Assembly (NCBI RefSeq): GCF_900188485.1
Contig: NZ_FZPH01000007.1
Coordinates: 1 to 64,000 of the forward strand
Length of the DNA: 64,000 bases
From: Asanoa hainanensis
GTDB taxonomy: Bacteria > Actinomycetota > Actinomycetes > Mycobacteriales > Micromonosporaceae
Direction: 5' to 3'
The notes beneath the pieces were generated by a model. The model was not told the origin of the DNA. It made no database searches and worked only from the letters and a program-made list of their open reading frames with translations. Every line of letters begins with the position of its first letter. Within the stretch, counting starts at the first letter, position 1. Positions 20,241 through 29,551 of the stretch are shown here, one piece after another. Position numbers and translations under genes: made by a program.

Positions 20241-21251
20241 ATGTCCGAGGCGACGATCGGTGACGTGGCTCGGCGGGCCGGCGTCTCCACGACGACGGTC
20301 TCGCGGTTCCTGGCCGGTCAACCCGTCCGCGCGGAGGAGTCGATCCGCGCTGCCGTCCAGGACCTCGCCTACCGCCCGAGCCCGGTGGCGCGCAGCCTGC
20401 GCTCCGGTCGTACCCGGTCGATCGCCGTTGTCGTCCCCGACGTCACCAACCCGTTCTTCGCCGCCGTGGTGAAGGGCGCCGAAGCGGTGGCGCGGCAGGA
20501 CGACTACCACCTGTTCCTCTCCAACACCGACGAGGACGTCGACCGGGAAGCCGCCGTCCTCGCGGACCTGGTCGGCCGCGTCGACGGGGCGATCCTGGCG
20601 CCGACGGTCGAGTCGGACGAGGCCCCGCTGCGCGCGCAACAGGCCGGCCTGCCGATCGTCTTCCTCGACCGCGAGATCGGCGGGACGGGAACCGACCTGT
20701 TCGACGCGGTCCTGGTCGACAACGCCGGCGGCAGCCGCCGAGCCGCCGAGCATCTCTTGGACCTGGGCCACCGCCGGATCGCCATCGTCAACGGCACCGT
20801 CAACTCGACCCCCGGCCGGCAACGCCGCGAGGCGTTCCTCGACGCGTTGCGACAGAGCGAAACCGCGCAGGTGTACGAGGAGGTCGGCGACTTCCGGGAG
20901 CAGGGCGGCTACCAGGCGGTCATGCGCCTGCTCGCTCTCGAACACCCGCCGACGGCCCTGTTCGTCACCAACAACCTGATGACCATCGGCGCGCTGCGCG
21001 CCCTGCACGACCTCGGCATCAGCGTGCCCGACCAGCTCTCCGTCATCGGCTTCGACGACCTCGACCTCGCGGCGCTGCTGATGCCGCCGCTGACCGTCGT
21101 CGACCGCCCGATGGAAGAGCAGGGCGCGCTGGCCATGCGGCTGCTGCTGCGCCGCCTGCGCGAGAGCGGCGACGTGACGGCCCGCCGCATCGTGCTGGAA
21201 ACGAACCTGCTGATACGTGGCTCCACCGGCCCCAACCGACGTACGACCTGA
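20241..21251 (+). CDS. LacI-family transcriptional regulator
   Basis: 336 residues. The HTH reads ATIGDVARRAGVSTTTVSRFL and the hinge PSPVARSLRSGRTRSIAVV, with a complete sugar-sensor domain (VVPDVTNPFFAAVVKGAEA ... VIGFDDLDLAALLMPP). It is the first gene of an operon containing an NMT1-type importer and is divergent from the PfkB kinase. It most likely controls both directions through the repeat at 20200-20220. The effector would be a sugar or nucleoside; sequence alone does not say which. Confidence 0.92.
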   Translation: MSEATIGDVARRAGVSTTTVSRFLAGQPVRAEESIRAAVQDLAYRPSPVARSLRSGRTRSIAVVVPDVTNPFFAAVVKGAEAVARQDDYHLFLSNTDEDVDREAAVLADLVGRVDGAILAPTVESDEAPLRAQQAGLPIVFLDREIGGTGTDLFDAVLVDNAGGSRRAAEHLLDLGHRRIAIVNGTVNSTPGRQRREAFLDALRQSETAQVYEEVGDFREQGGYQAVMRLLALEHPPTALFVTNNLMTIGALRALHDLGISVPDQLSVIGFDDLDLAALLMPPLTVVDRPMEEQGALAMRLLLRRLRESGDVTARRIVLETNLLIRGSTGPNRRTT

Positions 21252-21261
21252 TTGGACACTG

Positions 21262-22314
21262 ATGACCTCTCGCCGTGATTTCCTTTCTGTGACCGCGAAA
21301 CTCCTCGGTGGCGGCGCGCTCATGGCCGTGTCCGGCGGGGCACTGGCCGCCTGTGGCGACGACGACGACGCGAAAAGCGCCAGCGGCGGCGTCAGCCCGG
21401 TCACCTTCCAGCTCGGCTGGCTCGCCAACGTCGAGAACATGGGCATCTACGTCGCCGACGACGGCGGCTACTACACCAAGGAAGGCCTGAAGACGACCGT
21501 CGTGCCCGGCGGCCCGTCGGTGTCCGTCGGCCCCCTCGTCGCCAGCGGCAAGGCGTTCGTCGGCCTCGACTCCGTCGACACGATCGCCCGGGCCCGCAAG
21601 GAAGGCGCCCCGCTCAAGATCGTCGGTGCCACCCTGCAGAAGAACCCGTCCGCCGTGGTGTCCCTGGCCAAGAGCCCCATCCGTACGCCGCAGGACCTGG
21701 TCGGCAAGCGCCTCGGTGTGCAGCAGTCCGGCACCGAGATCTACAACGCGTTCTTCAAGGCCAACGGCGTCGACCCCAAGTCCGTCACGTACGTGCCGGT
21801 GCAGTTCGACCCGGCCCCGCTGGTCAACGGCGAGGTCGACGCGTTCGCCTCGTTCCTGACCTCCCAGCCGATCCAGCTCAAGCGCCAGGGCGTCGACACG
21901 GAAGCCTTCCTGCTCGCGGACTTCGGCTACGGGCTGTGGGCCGACGCGTTCGTCGTCAGTGAGGCCACGCTCGCCGACAAGGAGCAGCGGGCCCGGCTGG
22001 TCAACCTGATGCGCGCCAGCGTCAAGGGCTGGCAGGACGCCGTCGCCGACCCCGCGAAGGGGGTCAAGCTCGCGGTCGAGAAGTACGGCAAGAGCCTGCA
22101 GCTCAACGCCGACGAGCAGCTGTTGACCGCGCAGTCGTTCGTGCCGCTGATCCAGACGCCGGAGACGAAGACCAACGGCCTGCTCACGATGTCGAAGGCC
22201 GGCATCGACGCCAACATCGCGACGATGGCGGCCGTCGGCATCACCGCGACCGCCGACGAGCTGTTCGACACCACGATCCTGGCGGACGTGTTCGCCGGAA
22301 AGCCGACGGTGTAA
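21262..22314 (+). CDS. ABC transporter substrate-binding lipoprotein, NMT1/THI5-like
   Basis: 350 residues from ATG 21262 with a twin-arginine-like lipoprotein signal (TSRRDFLSV ... GGALAAC). The mature domain begins VTFQLGWLANVENMGIYVAD and GGYYTKEGLKTTVVPGG, typical of NMT1/THI5-like binding proteins that handle pyrimidines, riboflavin or sulfonates. Neighbours are LacI, a small RarA C-terminal-like protein, an ATPase and a double permease. The PfkB kinase divergent to the operon hints at a nucleoside-like ligand, but this remains open. Confidence 0.88.
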   Translation: MTSRRDFLSVTAKLLGGGALMAVSGGALAACGDDDDAKSASGGVSPVTFQLGWLANVENMGIYVADDGGYYTKEGLKTTVVPGGPSVSVGPLVASGKAFVGLDSVDTIARARKEGAPLKIVGATLQKNPSAVVSLAKSPIRTPQDLVGKRLGVQQSGTEIYNAFFKANGVDPKSVTYVPVQFDPAPLVNGEVDAFASFLTSQPIQLKRQGVDTEAFLLADFGYGLWADAFVVSEATLADKEQRARLVNLMRASVKGWQDAVADPAKGVKLAVEKYGKSLQLNADEQLLTAQSFVPLIQTPETKTNGLLTMSKAGIDANIATMAAVGITATADELFDTTILADVFAGKPTV

Positions 22315-22317
22315 GGC

Positions 22318-22878
22318 ATGGCGACCGAAGGATTCGACCCCTGGACCCAGGTCCGGACCCTGCATGACCTGCCGGCCGACGAGGTCATCTCCGCGTTCCA
22401 GAAGGCGATCCGGCGCGGCGAGCTCGAAGAGGCGATCCTGCTCGCGCACGAGATGTACGTGACCAGCGCCGAGCTCGAGGAGTGCCTCTGGCACCGGCTG
22501 CAGGTCATCTCGGTCGAGGACGTCGGCTCCGGGACCTTCCAGGAGCCGGTCATCGTCGACGCGGTCTACCGCATGCACGAGCGCGTACCCCGCCCGCGCG
22601 GCGACCGTTTCCTGTTCGCCGTGCACGCCATCCGCCTGCTGGCCGGCGGCACCAAGGACCGCACGTCCGACGAGCTCGCGAACTGGGCCGCCGGCGTGCG
22701 AAGGCTCCCGGTCATCCCCGACCACGCGCTGGACATGCACACCCGCCGCGGCCAGGAAATGGGCCGGGACCTGCTGCACTTCCTGCAGGAGGGCGCGCTG
22801 GTGCACAACGAGCTCCCGGGCCGGGACACCACGTACCGCGACTGGCTGCTCGCCGCGGCGGCAAAGGAGCGGGAATGA
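22318..22878 (+). CDS. RarA/MgsA C-terminal-like small protein inside ABC operon
   Basis: 186 residues. [19 protein letters not shown]...[14 protein letters not shown] resembles the C-terminal helical domain of RarA/MgsA clamp-loader-like ATPases (there: alternating helices followed by ASEDVG), and [14 protein letters not shown] follows. No AAA+ motor is present, so it is a stand-alone version. It starts three bases after the binding-protein stop and overlaps the ATPase start by four bases, so it is firmly part of the importer operon. A role as salvage enzyme or as regulator of transport is possible; I know of no established function. The family match is by eye. Confidence 0.55.
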   Translation: MATEGFDPWTQVRTLHDLPADEVISAFQKAIRRGELEEAILLAHEMYVTSAELEECLWHRLQVISVEDVGSGTFQEPVIVDAVYRMHERVPRPRGDRFLFAVHAIRLLAGGTKDRTSDELANWAAGVRRLPVIPDHALDMHTRRGQEMGRDLLHFLQEGALVHNELPGRDTTYRDWLLAAAAKERE

Positions 22879-23663
22879 CCGCGGTCGTGGCGACCGAGCA
22901 GGGTTTCGTCGCCACCAACGTCAGCAAGTCGTTCCGGCTCGGCCGCTCTAGCGTCCTGGCCCTCGACGGGGTCGACCTGACCACCACCAACGGGTCGTTC
23001 ACCGCCCTGCTGGGCCCGTCCGGCTGCGGCAAATCCACCCTGCTGCGGATCTTCGCGGGCCTGGAGAGCGCCACCTCCGGTCAGGTGCTCGTCCACGGTC
23101 AGGACCCGGACAAGCTCCGCCGTGAGCACCGCGTCGGCGTCGCCTTCCAGGACTCGGCGCTGTTGCCGTGGCGCAGCGTCGAGTCCAACATCCGGCTCCC
23201 GCACCAGATCGCCGGCCGCAAGGCGGATCCGGCCGAGATCGCCGACCTGGTCAAGCTGGTCGGGCTCGGCGGCTTCGAGAAGGCGCGGCCGGGCCAGCTC
23301 TCCGGCGGCATGCGGCAGCGCGTGGCCATCGCCCGTACGCTGGCGATCAATCCTGACGTCCTGATGCTCGACGAGCCGTTCGGCGCCCTGGACGAGATGA
23401 CCCGGCAGCGGCTCAACCTCGAGCTGCAGCGGATCTGGATGGAGCGCGCGACCACCACCCTGCTGGTGACGCACTCGATCGCCGAGGCCGTCTTCCTGTC
23501 CGACCGCGTCGTCGTCATGGCGCAGCGACCGGGTCGCGTGCTGTCCACTGTCGACATCGACCTGCCGCGGCCGCGTACCCCCGAGATCCTGCGCAGCCCC
23601 GAGTTCCACGCCCTCTGCGACGAGCTCGGCGAGCTGCTCTTCACGCAGGAACCGCCGCAGTGA
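22875..23663 (+). CDS. ABC transporter ATP-binding protein, SsuB/TauB type
   Basis: 262 residues from ATG 22875, overlapping the previous stop (ATGA). Walker [14 protein letters not shown]-loop [13 protein letters not shown], signature [15 protein letters not shown], Walker [16 protein letters not shown] and switch [10 protein letters not shown] are all intact. The subfamily energises nitrate/sulfonate/pyrimidine precursor importers, matching the NMT1-type binding protein. It drives the fused permease encoded next, with which it overlaps by four bases. Confidence 0.93.
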   Translation: MTAVVATEQGFVATNVSKSFRLGRSSVLALDGVDLTTTNGSFTALLGPSGCGKSTLLRIFAGLESATSGQVLVHGQDPDKLRREHRVGVAFQDSALLPWRSVESNIRLPHQIAGRKADPAEIADLVKLVGLGGFEKARPGQLSGGMRQRVAIARTLAINPDVLMLDEPFGALDEMTRQRLNLELQRIWMERATTTLLVTHSIAEAVFLSDRVVVMAQRPGRVLSTVDIDLPRPRTPEILRSPEFHALCDELGELLFTQEPPQ

Positions 23664-25225
23664 AACGCGTCGTGCCCGCGGTCGTCGGGCTGGGCCTCGT
23701 GGTCGGCGTCTGGTTCGCGCTCGCCGCCTTCCTCACCGACCTGCGCGTCATCCCGTCGCCGGTCGACGTCGTCGGCCAGCTCTGGGACGACCGCTCCGCC
23801 CACCTGTCGAACACCGCGGTCACCCTGCGCGAGGCGATGGTCGGCTACCTGTGGGGCAACCTCGCGGCGATCCTGCTCGCGGTGCTGTTCGTCCGCGTGC
23901 CGGCCGTCGAACGGGTGCTGCTGCGCCTGGCGATCGCCAGCTACTGCGTGCCGCTCGTGGCCATCGCGCCGATCCTGGTCGTGGTGCTGCCCGGCGACGC
24001 GCCGAAGGAGGCCCTGGCGGCGCTGTCCGTGTTCTTCACGACCCTCGTCGCCACCGTCGTCGGGCTGCGCTCCAGCGACGCGACGGCGGTCAACCTCGTC
24101 CACGCGTACGGGGGATCGGCCTGGCAGACGCTCTGGATCGTGCGGATCCGCGCGGCGCTGCCGAGCCTGTTCGCGGGCCTGCGCATCGCCGCCCCGGCCG
24201 CGCTGCTCGGCGCCATCATCGGCGAGTACCTCGGTGCCAGCCGCGGCCTCGGTGTCGCCCTCGTGCAGGCTCAGTCGTCGTTCGAGGTCGACCGCACGTG
24301 GGGGATCGCGTTGGTGATCTCGGCGGTCGCCAGTCTGCTCTACGCGGTCACGGCGCTCGTGGCCCGGCTGGCGACACCGTGGGCGGGCCGGCTGCTGGAC
24401 GTCGGTGTGGGGGACGGTGCGGCGCCACGGTCGAGCCGCCTTCTTCGGGCGCTCGAAACCACCGGTTTCCTCGTGCTGACCGTCGCCGTCACCATCGCCG
24501 GCTGGTACGCGCTGCTGCGGCTGTTCGACCTCAACGGCTACTTCGCCAAGACACCCGCCGACGTGTGGGCCTACGTCTTCTCGGATTCGGAGGCCGCCGC
24601 CCATCGTGACGAGCTCTTCGCGGCGCTCAAGGTGACGATGGTGGACGCCGCCGTCGGCTACCTCGTCGGCACCGTCGTCGCCGTGCTCATGGCGATCGTC
24701 GTCGTGACCGTCCGCGCGGTCGAGCAGACGATGATGCCGGTGGCGATCGTGCTGCGCTCGGTGCCGCTGGTGGCCATGGCCCCGCTGATCGCCCTCGTCT
24801 TCGGCCGCGGCCTGCTCGGCGTGACGGTGATCGTCGCCCTGGTCGTCTTCTTCCCGACCCTGGTCAACCTGTCGGTTGGGCTGCGGGCGGCCCCGGCGCC
24901 CGCGTGCGAGGTGGTCACCTCGATGGGCGGCTCGCCGTTCCACGCGGTGACCAAGGTCCGCATCCAGTACGCGCTGCCGGCACTGTTCGCCTCGGCCCGC
25001 ATCGCGGTGCCCGCCGCGATCGGCGGTGCCACGCTGGCCGAATGGCTGGCCACCGGCAAGGGTCTGGGCAGCCTGCTCGTCGTCGCCTACAGCGGCTCGC
25101 GGTTCGGCACCCTGTGGGCCGGGGCGGTGCTCGTGGTGGTGGTTTCGGTGGCCCTCTACGCGCTGATCGGCGCCGTCGAACGCCCGGTCCTGCGCCGGTA
25201 TTCGCCCCAATATTCGACCCGCTGA
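23660..25225 (+). CDS. fused double permease of NMT1-type ABC importer
   Basis: 521 residues, roughly twice the usual length. Two complete BPD-type permease halves are visible, each with its own coupling helix: [20 protein letters not shown] in the first and [20 protein letters not shown] in the second. A single polypeptide therefore supplies both halves of the channel. GTG 23660 overlaps the ATPase stop (GTGA). It closes the operon begun by LacI at 20241. Fused permeases are known in this class but less common than homodimeric single ones. Confidence 0.9.
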   Translation: MKRVVPAVVGLGLVVGVWFALAAFLTDLRVIPSPVDVVGQLWDDRSAHLSNTAVTLREAMVGYLWGNLAAILLAVLFVRVPAVERVLLRLAIASYCVPLVAIAPILVVVLPGDAPKEALAALSVFFTTLVATVVGLRSSDATAVNLVHAYGGSAWQTLWIVRIRAALPSLFAGLRIAAPAALLGAIIGEYLGASRGLGVALVQAQSSFEVDRTWGIALVISAVASLLYAVTALVARLATPWAGRLLDVGVGDGAAPRSSRLLRALETTGFLVLTVAVTIAGWYALLRLFDLNGYFAKTPADVWAYVFSDSEAAAHRDELFAALKVTMVDAAVGYLVGTVVAVLMAIVVVTVRAVEQTMMPVAIVLRSVPLVAMAPLIALVFGRGLLGVTVIVALVVFFPTLVNLSVGLRAAPAPACEVVTSMGGSPFHAVTKVRIQYALPALFASARIAVPAAIGGATLAEWLATGKGLGSLLVVAYSGSRFGTLWAGAVLVVVVSVALYALIGAVERPVLRRYSPQYSTR

Positions 25226-25351
25226 TTCGCAGGTTCGAGACGAAAAAAGTGTTATCCGGTTTGGCGGTTTAAGGAACTCTTAGATCGCTTTCGGGTGCGG
25301 GAACGCAGCGCCTAACCTACCGACGACCTTGGCTTTCGTGCTTTCTGGGAA

Positions 25352-26518
25352 GTGAACGCGTTGTCGATCGTACGCAACAAGTGGGGCATCACGGCCGGCC
25401 TCGCCGCCGCCGTGGTGGTGGTCGGGGCCGCGGCCGTTTATCTGTCCGGCGGTGACACCGAACCGAAGCCGACGAACGTGAGCAACGCCGCCGGGTACCT
25501 CGGTGCGGAGTCCTCGCCCTCGTCGCCGTCGTTGTCGGCTGCTTCCGCTCAGCCCTCCGCCACTGCCAGCGCTCGGGCGGGCGCGGGTGCGAAGCCGTCG
25601 ACGCCGGCCGACCAACCGCCTCCGATCCCCAAGGCCGGCTGGATCCCGGTCGACCGGGCGGCCTGGAACGCGCAGGTGGCCGCGTACAACGCGCTCAAAA
25701 TCGATCCTGTCCCTGCCGGGGTGGGCAACCTGGCGGAGTTCCGCGCGGACTGCACCTACAGCCACCGGCTGCCGGACGACCCGATCGTCGCGCCGGGCCT
25801 GCCGGGTGCCTCGCACATGCACTCGTTCGTGGGCAACAAGGCCGTCAAGGCCAGCACGGTGGCCTCCGACCTGACGAAGTTCACCGCCACGACGTGCAAG
25901 CCGGTCCAGGACCACTCGGCCTACTGGGTGCCGACCCTCTACGACAACGCGACCAACAAGCCGGTCGAGACGACGGGCTTCCGGGTGTACTACCGCGCGC
26001 TGTCGAAGGACTCGAAGGGCCAGATGCCGATGCCCAGCGGCCTGCGCATGATCAGCGGGGACGCCAAGAAGAAGAAGCCGACCCCGCGCGGCGCCCAGGG
26101 CCAGTTCTACTGCGCCTTCTACGGCCCCGGCGACCTGGACGGCATCGCTCGCAGCACGAACGGCAACTGGCCCATCTGCGGCGGCAACGCCACGCTGCAC
26201 TTCATGATGCAGTTCCCGGACTGCTGGGACGGCAAGAACCTGGACAGCCCGAACCACAAGGACCATGTCGCGTACGGGTCGGGCAACGCGTGCCCCAGCA
26301 GCCACCCGGTCAAGATCCCGGCGATCACGTTCGACATCCAGTACGGCGTCAAGGGCACACCGGCCGGCTACTACCTCTCCTCGGACAAGGAAGGCAAGAG
26401 CGCCTCCTCGATGCACGGCGACGCCTTCGTGATGTGGGACGTGGCGACAATGAACAAGCGCACAAAGAACTGCGTCTTCCAGCGCCGCACGTGCGACAAC
26501 AACGGCTACCAGAAGTAG
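25352..26518 (+). CDS. secreted DUF1996 protein
   Basis: 388 residues from GTG 25352 (a TTG at 25361 is possible). A membrane span at residues ~14-32 acts as a signal or anchor, then a Ser/Ala/Pro-rich linker to ~90, then the DUF1996 domain: FRADCTYSHRLPDDPIV, GASHMHSFVGN, YWVPTLYD, HFMMQFPDCWDG, and SSMHGDAFVMWD. Conserved Cys and His residues are intact. Function of the family is not established; it is found in secreted fungal and actinobacterial proteins, sometimes with carbohydrate-binding modules. Confidence 0.85.
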   Translation: MNALSIVRNKWGITAGLAAAVVVVGAAAVYLSGGDTEPKPTNVSNAAGYLGAESSPSSPSLSAASAQPSATASARAGAGAKPSTPADQPPPIPKAGWIPVDRAAWNAQVAAYNALKIDPVPAGVGNLAEFRADCTYSHRLPDDPIVAPGLPGASHMHSFVGNKAVKASTVASDLTKFTATTCKPVQDHSAYWVPTLYDNATNKPVETTGFRVYYRALSKDSKGQMPMPSGLRMISGDAKKKKPTPRGAQGQFYCAFYGPGDLDGIARSTNGNWPICGGNATLHFMMQFPDCWDGKNLDSPNHKDHVAYGSGNACPSSHPVKIPAITFDIQYGVKGTPAGYYLSSDKEGKSASSMHGDAFVMWDVATMNKRTKNCVFQRRTCDNNGYQK

Positions 26519-26521
26519 GGG

Positions 26522-26845
26522 TCAGCGAGCGAGGGCGCGCTCCAGCTGGGCCTTGGTCATCGTCGAGCGGCCCTTGATGTTGCGCTGCCTGGCCTCGTTG
26601 TAGAGCTGCTCCTTGGTGCGGCCCTGTGCGCCGGTGTGCGACCGCTTGCCGCCGCGGTGACCGGAGGAGACGTCCTGGACGGAGGAGCGGCTGGCGGTGC
26701 GGGACTCGCCGGCCCGCGCGCGTTCCTTGTTGACGGTGCGGGCGGCGATCTCCTCCGCCAGCCCCTCGGACACGCCGCGCTTCTTGACGCTGGACTTGAT
26801 GTGCTTGTACTGCCGTTCGCGTTTGGCGTTCGATCCTGCGGGCAT
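26522..26845 (-). CDS. small basic SAP/Rho-N-like protein
   Basis: 107 residues from ATG 26845. It is very basic (AKRERQYKHIKSSVKKRG) with a C-terminal helix pair, RTKEQLYNEARQRNIKGRST then MTKAQLERALAR, that matches the SAP / Rho N-terminal-like fold used for nucleic-acid binding. Homologues are commonly labelled plasmid stabilisation protein without evidence. It lies 26 bases downstream of the SDR gene on the same strand, and its GGAGAG ribosome site is good. A stress-linked nucleoid role is plausible, unproven. Confidence 0.75.
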   Translation of the reverse strand: MPAGSNAKRERQYKHIKSSVKKRGVSEGLAEEIAARTVNKERARAGESRTASRSSVQDVSSGHRGGKRSHTGAQGRTKEQLYNEARQRNIKGRSTMTKAQLERALAR

Positions 26846-26871
26846 GGCGCTCTCCTTCGGTATCGGGAGGA

Positions 26872-27717
26872 TCAGAGGATGGGTTTGCCGCCGGTGACGG
26901 GGACGACGGCGCCGGAGATGTAGCTGGCCTCGTCGGAGGCGAGCAGCACGTAGACCGGTGCGAGCTCGGCCGGCTGACCGGGCCGGCCCAGCGGGGTGTT
27001 CTTGCCGAAATCGGCGACCTGCTCGGGTGGCATGGTCGACGGGATCAGCGGTGTCCAGATCGGCCCGGGAGCGACGGCGTTGACGCGGATCCCGCGGTCG
27101 CCGAGCAGCTGCGCCAGGCCGGCGGTGAAGTTCGCGATCGCGCCCTTGGTCGTCGCGTACGGCAGCAGGGTGGGCTTGGGCGCGTCGTAGTTGATCGAGC
27201 TGGTGTTGATGATCGACGCGCCGGCGCCCAGGTGCGGCAACGCGGCTTGGACGAGGCGGAACATGGCGGTGATGTTGACGTCGAACGTGTGCTGCCACTC
27301 TTCGTCGGTGACCTCTTCGACGCTCTCGTGGGTCATCTGGAAGGCGGCGTTGTTGACCAGGACGTCGATGCCGCCCAGTTCCGCCACGGCCCGGTCGACG
27401 ACGGTGCGGCAGTGTTGGCGGTCGGCCAGGTCACCGGGTACGAGCACCGCCGTGCGGCCGGCCTCCTCGACGAGCTTCGCGGTGGCCCGGGCGTCGTCGT
27501 CCTCGTCGAGGTAGGCGATCAGGACGTCGGCGCCCTCCCGGGCGAACGCGATCGCGGCGGCGCGGCCGATGCCGCTGTCGCCGCCGGTGATGACCGCCCG
27601 CTTGCCGGTCAGTCGTCCGTGGCCGCGGTAGCTGTCCTCGCCGTGGTCGGGCTTGCTGCGCATCGCACCGAGCGTGCCGGGCGGCTGCTGCTGCGGCTCG
27701 TGCTCCTGGTCGGTCAC
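26872..27717 (-). CDS. SDR oxidoreductase, YghA/YdaD general-stress type
   Basis: 281 residues. NAD(P) motif TGGDSGIG, NNAA, catalytic Ser in NTSSINY and YATTKG (Tyr-x-x-x-Lys) are complete; the N-terminal extension rich in Gln/Pro and the KPDHGEDSYRGHGRL segment are typical of the general-stress SDR group (GsiB-linked YdaD, YghA). Substrate is unknown; aldehyde reduction has been proposed for relatives. It is followed by the SAP-like gene at 26 bases, probably in one transcript. Confidence 0.9.
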   Translation of the reverse strand: MTDQEHEPQQQPPGTLGAMRSKPDHGEDSYRGHGRLTGKRAVITGGDSGIGRAAAIAFAREGADVLIAYLDEDDDARATAKLVEEAGRTAVLVPGDLADRQHCRTVVDRAVAELGGIDVLVNNAAFQMTHESVEEVTDEEWQHTFDVNITAMFRLVQAALPHLGAGASIINTSSINYDAPKPTLLPYATTKGAIANFTAGLAQLLGDRGIRVNAVAPGPIWTPLIPSTMPPEQVADFGKNTPLGRPGQPAELAPVYVLLASDEASYISGAVVPVTGGKPIL

Positions 27718-27793
27718 GGTGCCGGTCCCCTTTCACGGTGTTAAACCCTGTCCTGCCTGGGTTTCCCCGACCGGCGACGCCGAAACGCGGCCG

Positions 27794-28237
27794 TCAGTCC
27801 TCGTGCGGCCAGGGCGAGGAGGCCACCACGACGCCGTAGAGGACGTGGTCACCGAGCAATGCGAGCACCTCGGCCGGGTGCACCCGGCGGCTCTGGGGGA
27901 GGCCGAACACGGGGGCGATCACGAACTGGAAGCCGGTCCAGAACACCAGTCCGTAGACCGGCCCGGCCAGGGGATGCCGGCGAAGGCGGCGGGGGAGCAG
28001 TCCGAACATCGCGCCGCCGAGTGCGCCGTAGGACCAGTGCATCGCTTCGACGAGGGCCGCCCGACGCTCGACCGGGACTCGGTAGAAGACGGCGGGCGCG
28101 CCCTCGCGCAAGATCGACTCTGGTGGTGTCTGGCCGACCAGATTCAGCGCCGTCGTCATCCGCCGCAGCCCGGACATGGCCATCGCGGCGATCACGCCTC
28201 GCGCGGCACCCCGAGTCGCCCTCGTCTGCCAACCCAC
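27794..28237 (-). CDS. membrane protein, DUF1440/YagU-like
   Basis: 147 residues with three to four hydrophobic helices (GVIAAMAMSGLRR, GALGGAMFGLLP, LAGPVYGLVFWTGFQFVIAP, LALLGDHVLYGVVVAS). The repeated small-residue helices and the terminal GDHVLYG suggest the DUF1440 (YagU) family of inner-membrane proteins of unknown role. Family placement is tentative. It stands between two same-strand stress-type operons with about 75 bases on each side. Confidence 0.6.
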   Translation of the reverse strand: MGWQTRATRGAARGVIAAMAMSGLRRMTTALNLVGQTPPESILREGAPAVFYRVPVERRAALVEAMHWSYGALGGAMFGLLPRRLRRHPLAGPVYGLVFWTGFQFVIAPVFGLPQSRRVHPAEVLALLGDHVLYGVVVASSPWPHED

Positions 28238-28312
28238 GCCGCGTCCTCCTGCCGCCGTACGCGCGTACCACCTGAAAGCGTACGTCCGTCGTAAATCGGT
28301 CAGGGGCGTTTC

Positions 28313-28987
28313 TCAGCCTTCGACCCCGGTGGCCGTGTGTGCCGAGCCGACAGGCTTGGACTCCGGCGAGCCGCGCTGGCGCAGATAGATGGAGAGCACC
28401 GCCATCGAGGCGACCGCCAGCAGCTCGGACTGCCAGTTCTGCAGGGTGCGGTTCCAGAAGTCGGGCTCGCCGAGGTAGCGACCCCAGGAGACGGTGTCCT
28501 CCAGCTTGCTGAGCTGCTGTTCGTTGAACGCGGCCACGCCGGCGATCGACTGGGCCAGCCACGACGCGAGGAAGATGCCGCCCATCACGAGACCGAGCGA
28601 GTTGGAGAAGACCGCCCGACGGAAACCGGGGGCTTGTGCCCACTTCGGGGCATCGGGTCCCGCGTGCTCGCCGACCTTCTGGTCCTTGTCGGATTCGCGC
28701 CCGGCGTCGAGCAGCGGCTTGGACTCGGGAGAGCCTTTCTGGACGAGCCAGACGGTGAGGAAGATGTAGAGGAAGAACTGGAGATATTCGGACTGCCAGT
28801 TCTCCGACACGTCGACTCCGAAGCTGGCCGACGTGACGTACCGGCCGATCGAGATCGGCTCCAGGCCCTCCGCCACCTGCTCCTGATTGAACTGCGCGTG
28901 GCCGGCGAACGCCTGCCCGACCAGGACGACCAGGAACAGCCCGAAGAACGTCAGGCCGAGCGAGTTCTCCCGCAGGAAGCGCCTCAT
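28313..28987 (-). CDS. DUF6766-type membrane protein with internal duplication
   Basis: 224 residues built from two copies of one unit. Copy 1: NSLGLTFFGLFLVVLVGQ, FNQEQ, NWQSEYLQFFLYIF, QKGSPESKP. Copy 2: NSLGLVMGGIFLASWLAQ, FNEQQ, NWQSELLAVASMAV, QRGSPESKP. Each has two membrane spans, giving four spans joined by an acidic loop. Its ATG overlaps the stop of the 27-residue microprotein gene (ATGA). Function unknown; it occurs next to stress genes in this window. Confidence 0.75.
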   Translation of the reverse strand: MRRFLRENSLGLTFFGLFLVVLVGQAFAGHAQFNQEQVAEGLEPISIGRYVTSASFGVDVSENWQSEYLQFFLYIFLTVWLVQKGSPESKPLLDAGRESDKDQKVGEHAGPDAPKWAQAPGFRRAVFSNSLGLVMGGIFLASWLAQSIAGVAAFNEQQLSKLEDTVSWGRYLGEPDFWNRTLQNWQSELLAVASMAVLSIYLRQRGSPESKPVGSAHTATGVEG

Positions 28988-29067
28988 CGATGCAGCACCC
29001 CCAACACGATGATGTACGCGAGCCCCAGCGTCACGACCACCAGCAGGATCGTGAACAGCCCACGCAT
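28984..29067 (-). CDS. 27-residue single-span microprotein
   Basis: ATG at 29067 opens MRGLFTIL, continues as one hydrophobic helix (VVVTLGLAYIIVLGVL) and ends HR-stop at 28984. It starts one base after the stop of the lipoprotein gene and its stop overlaps the start of the DUF6766 gene by four bases, so it sits precisely in frame-coupled order within the operon. A GGGGTG ribosome site precedes it. Such small transmembrane proteins often bind and regulate a larger membrane partner, here presumably the DUF6766 protein. Confidence 0.7.
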   Translation of the reverse strand: MRGLFTILLVVVTLGLAYIIVLGVLHR

Positions 29068-29068
29068 C

Positions 29069-29473
29069 TCACACCCCCTGCACGGAGCAGTCGTACGGGC
29101 GCTCGCCCCGCGGCTGGCAGCCGGCCGCGACGACCCGCCACCCACCGCGGAAGACGGCCAGGAACACCGTGTCGGTGTCGAGCCGCACCTGTGCCCATTG
29201 CCCGTACACGTCGGTGGTGGTCACCCGTCCCGGTGCCGGCAGCTCTTGGTCGAGGACGGCCTCGGCGCATGGGCGGTCGGCCGCCTTCTCCAGATCAGCG
29301 AGCGTCTCCGGCGCCAGCGTCGCGCATGCGGCAGCGCCATCGCTCGCCGCGACCGCGTCGAGCAGCCGCACCGCCACCGCCGCCGCAGCGTCCTCGCGGC
29401 CGCCAGGGCCACCACAACCTGCCACCGCGAGCGCCGTGAGCACGACGCCGGCGGCCATCGCCCATCGCTTCAC
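29069..29473 (-). CDS. small lipoprotein, first gene of microprotein operon
   Basis: 134 residues from GTG 29473 (an ATG at 29506 is possible but adds non-signal residues). The signal ends with lipobox VAGC. The mature part is an alpha+beta domain of ~110 residues with Cys pairs (AAACATLAPETL, RPCAEAVL, AAGCQPRG, YDCSVQG), likely two disulfides. Its start is unremarkable for the strand. It is followed at one base by the microprotein gene and then the DUF6766 gene. No family recognised. Confidence 0.65.
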   Translation of the reverse strand: MKRWAMAAGVVLTALAVAGCGGPGGREDAAAAVAVRLLDAVAASDGAAACATLAPETLADLEKAADRPCAEAVLDQELPAPGRVTTTDVYGQWAQVRLDTDTVFLAVFRGGWRVVAAGCQPRGERPYDCSVQGV

Positions 29474-29551
29474 GAACCTAGTCTTCCCACCCGCGCCGAA
29501 CCTCAAGCGACGCCACGCAGGCCTCAGGCCGCAACGGCGTCGTCGAATCAG

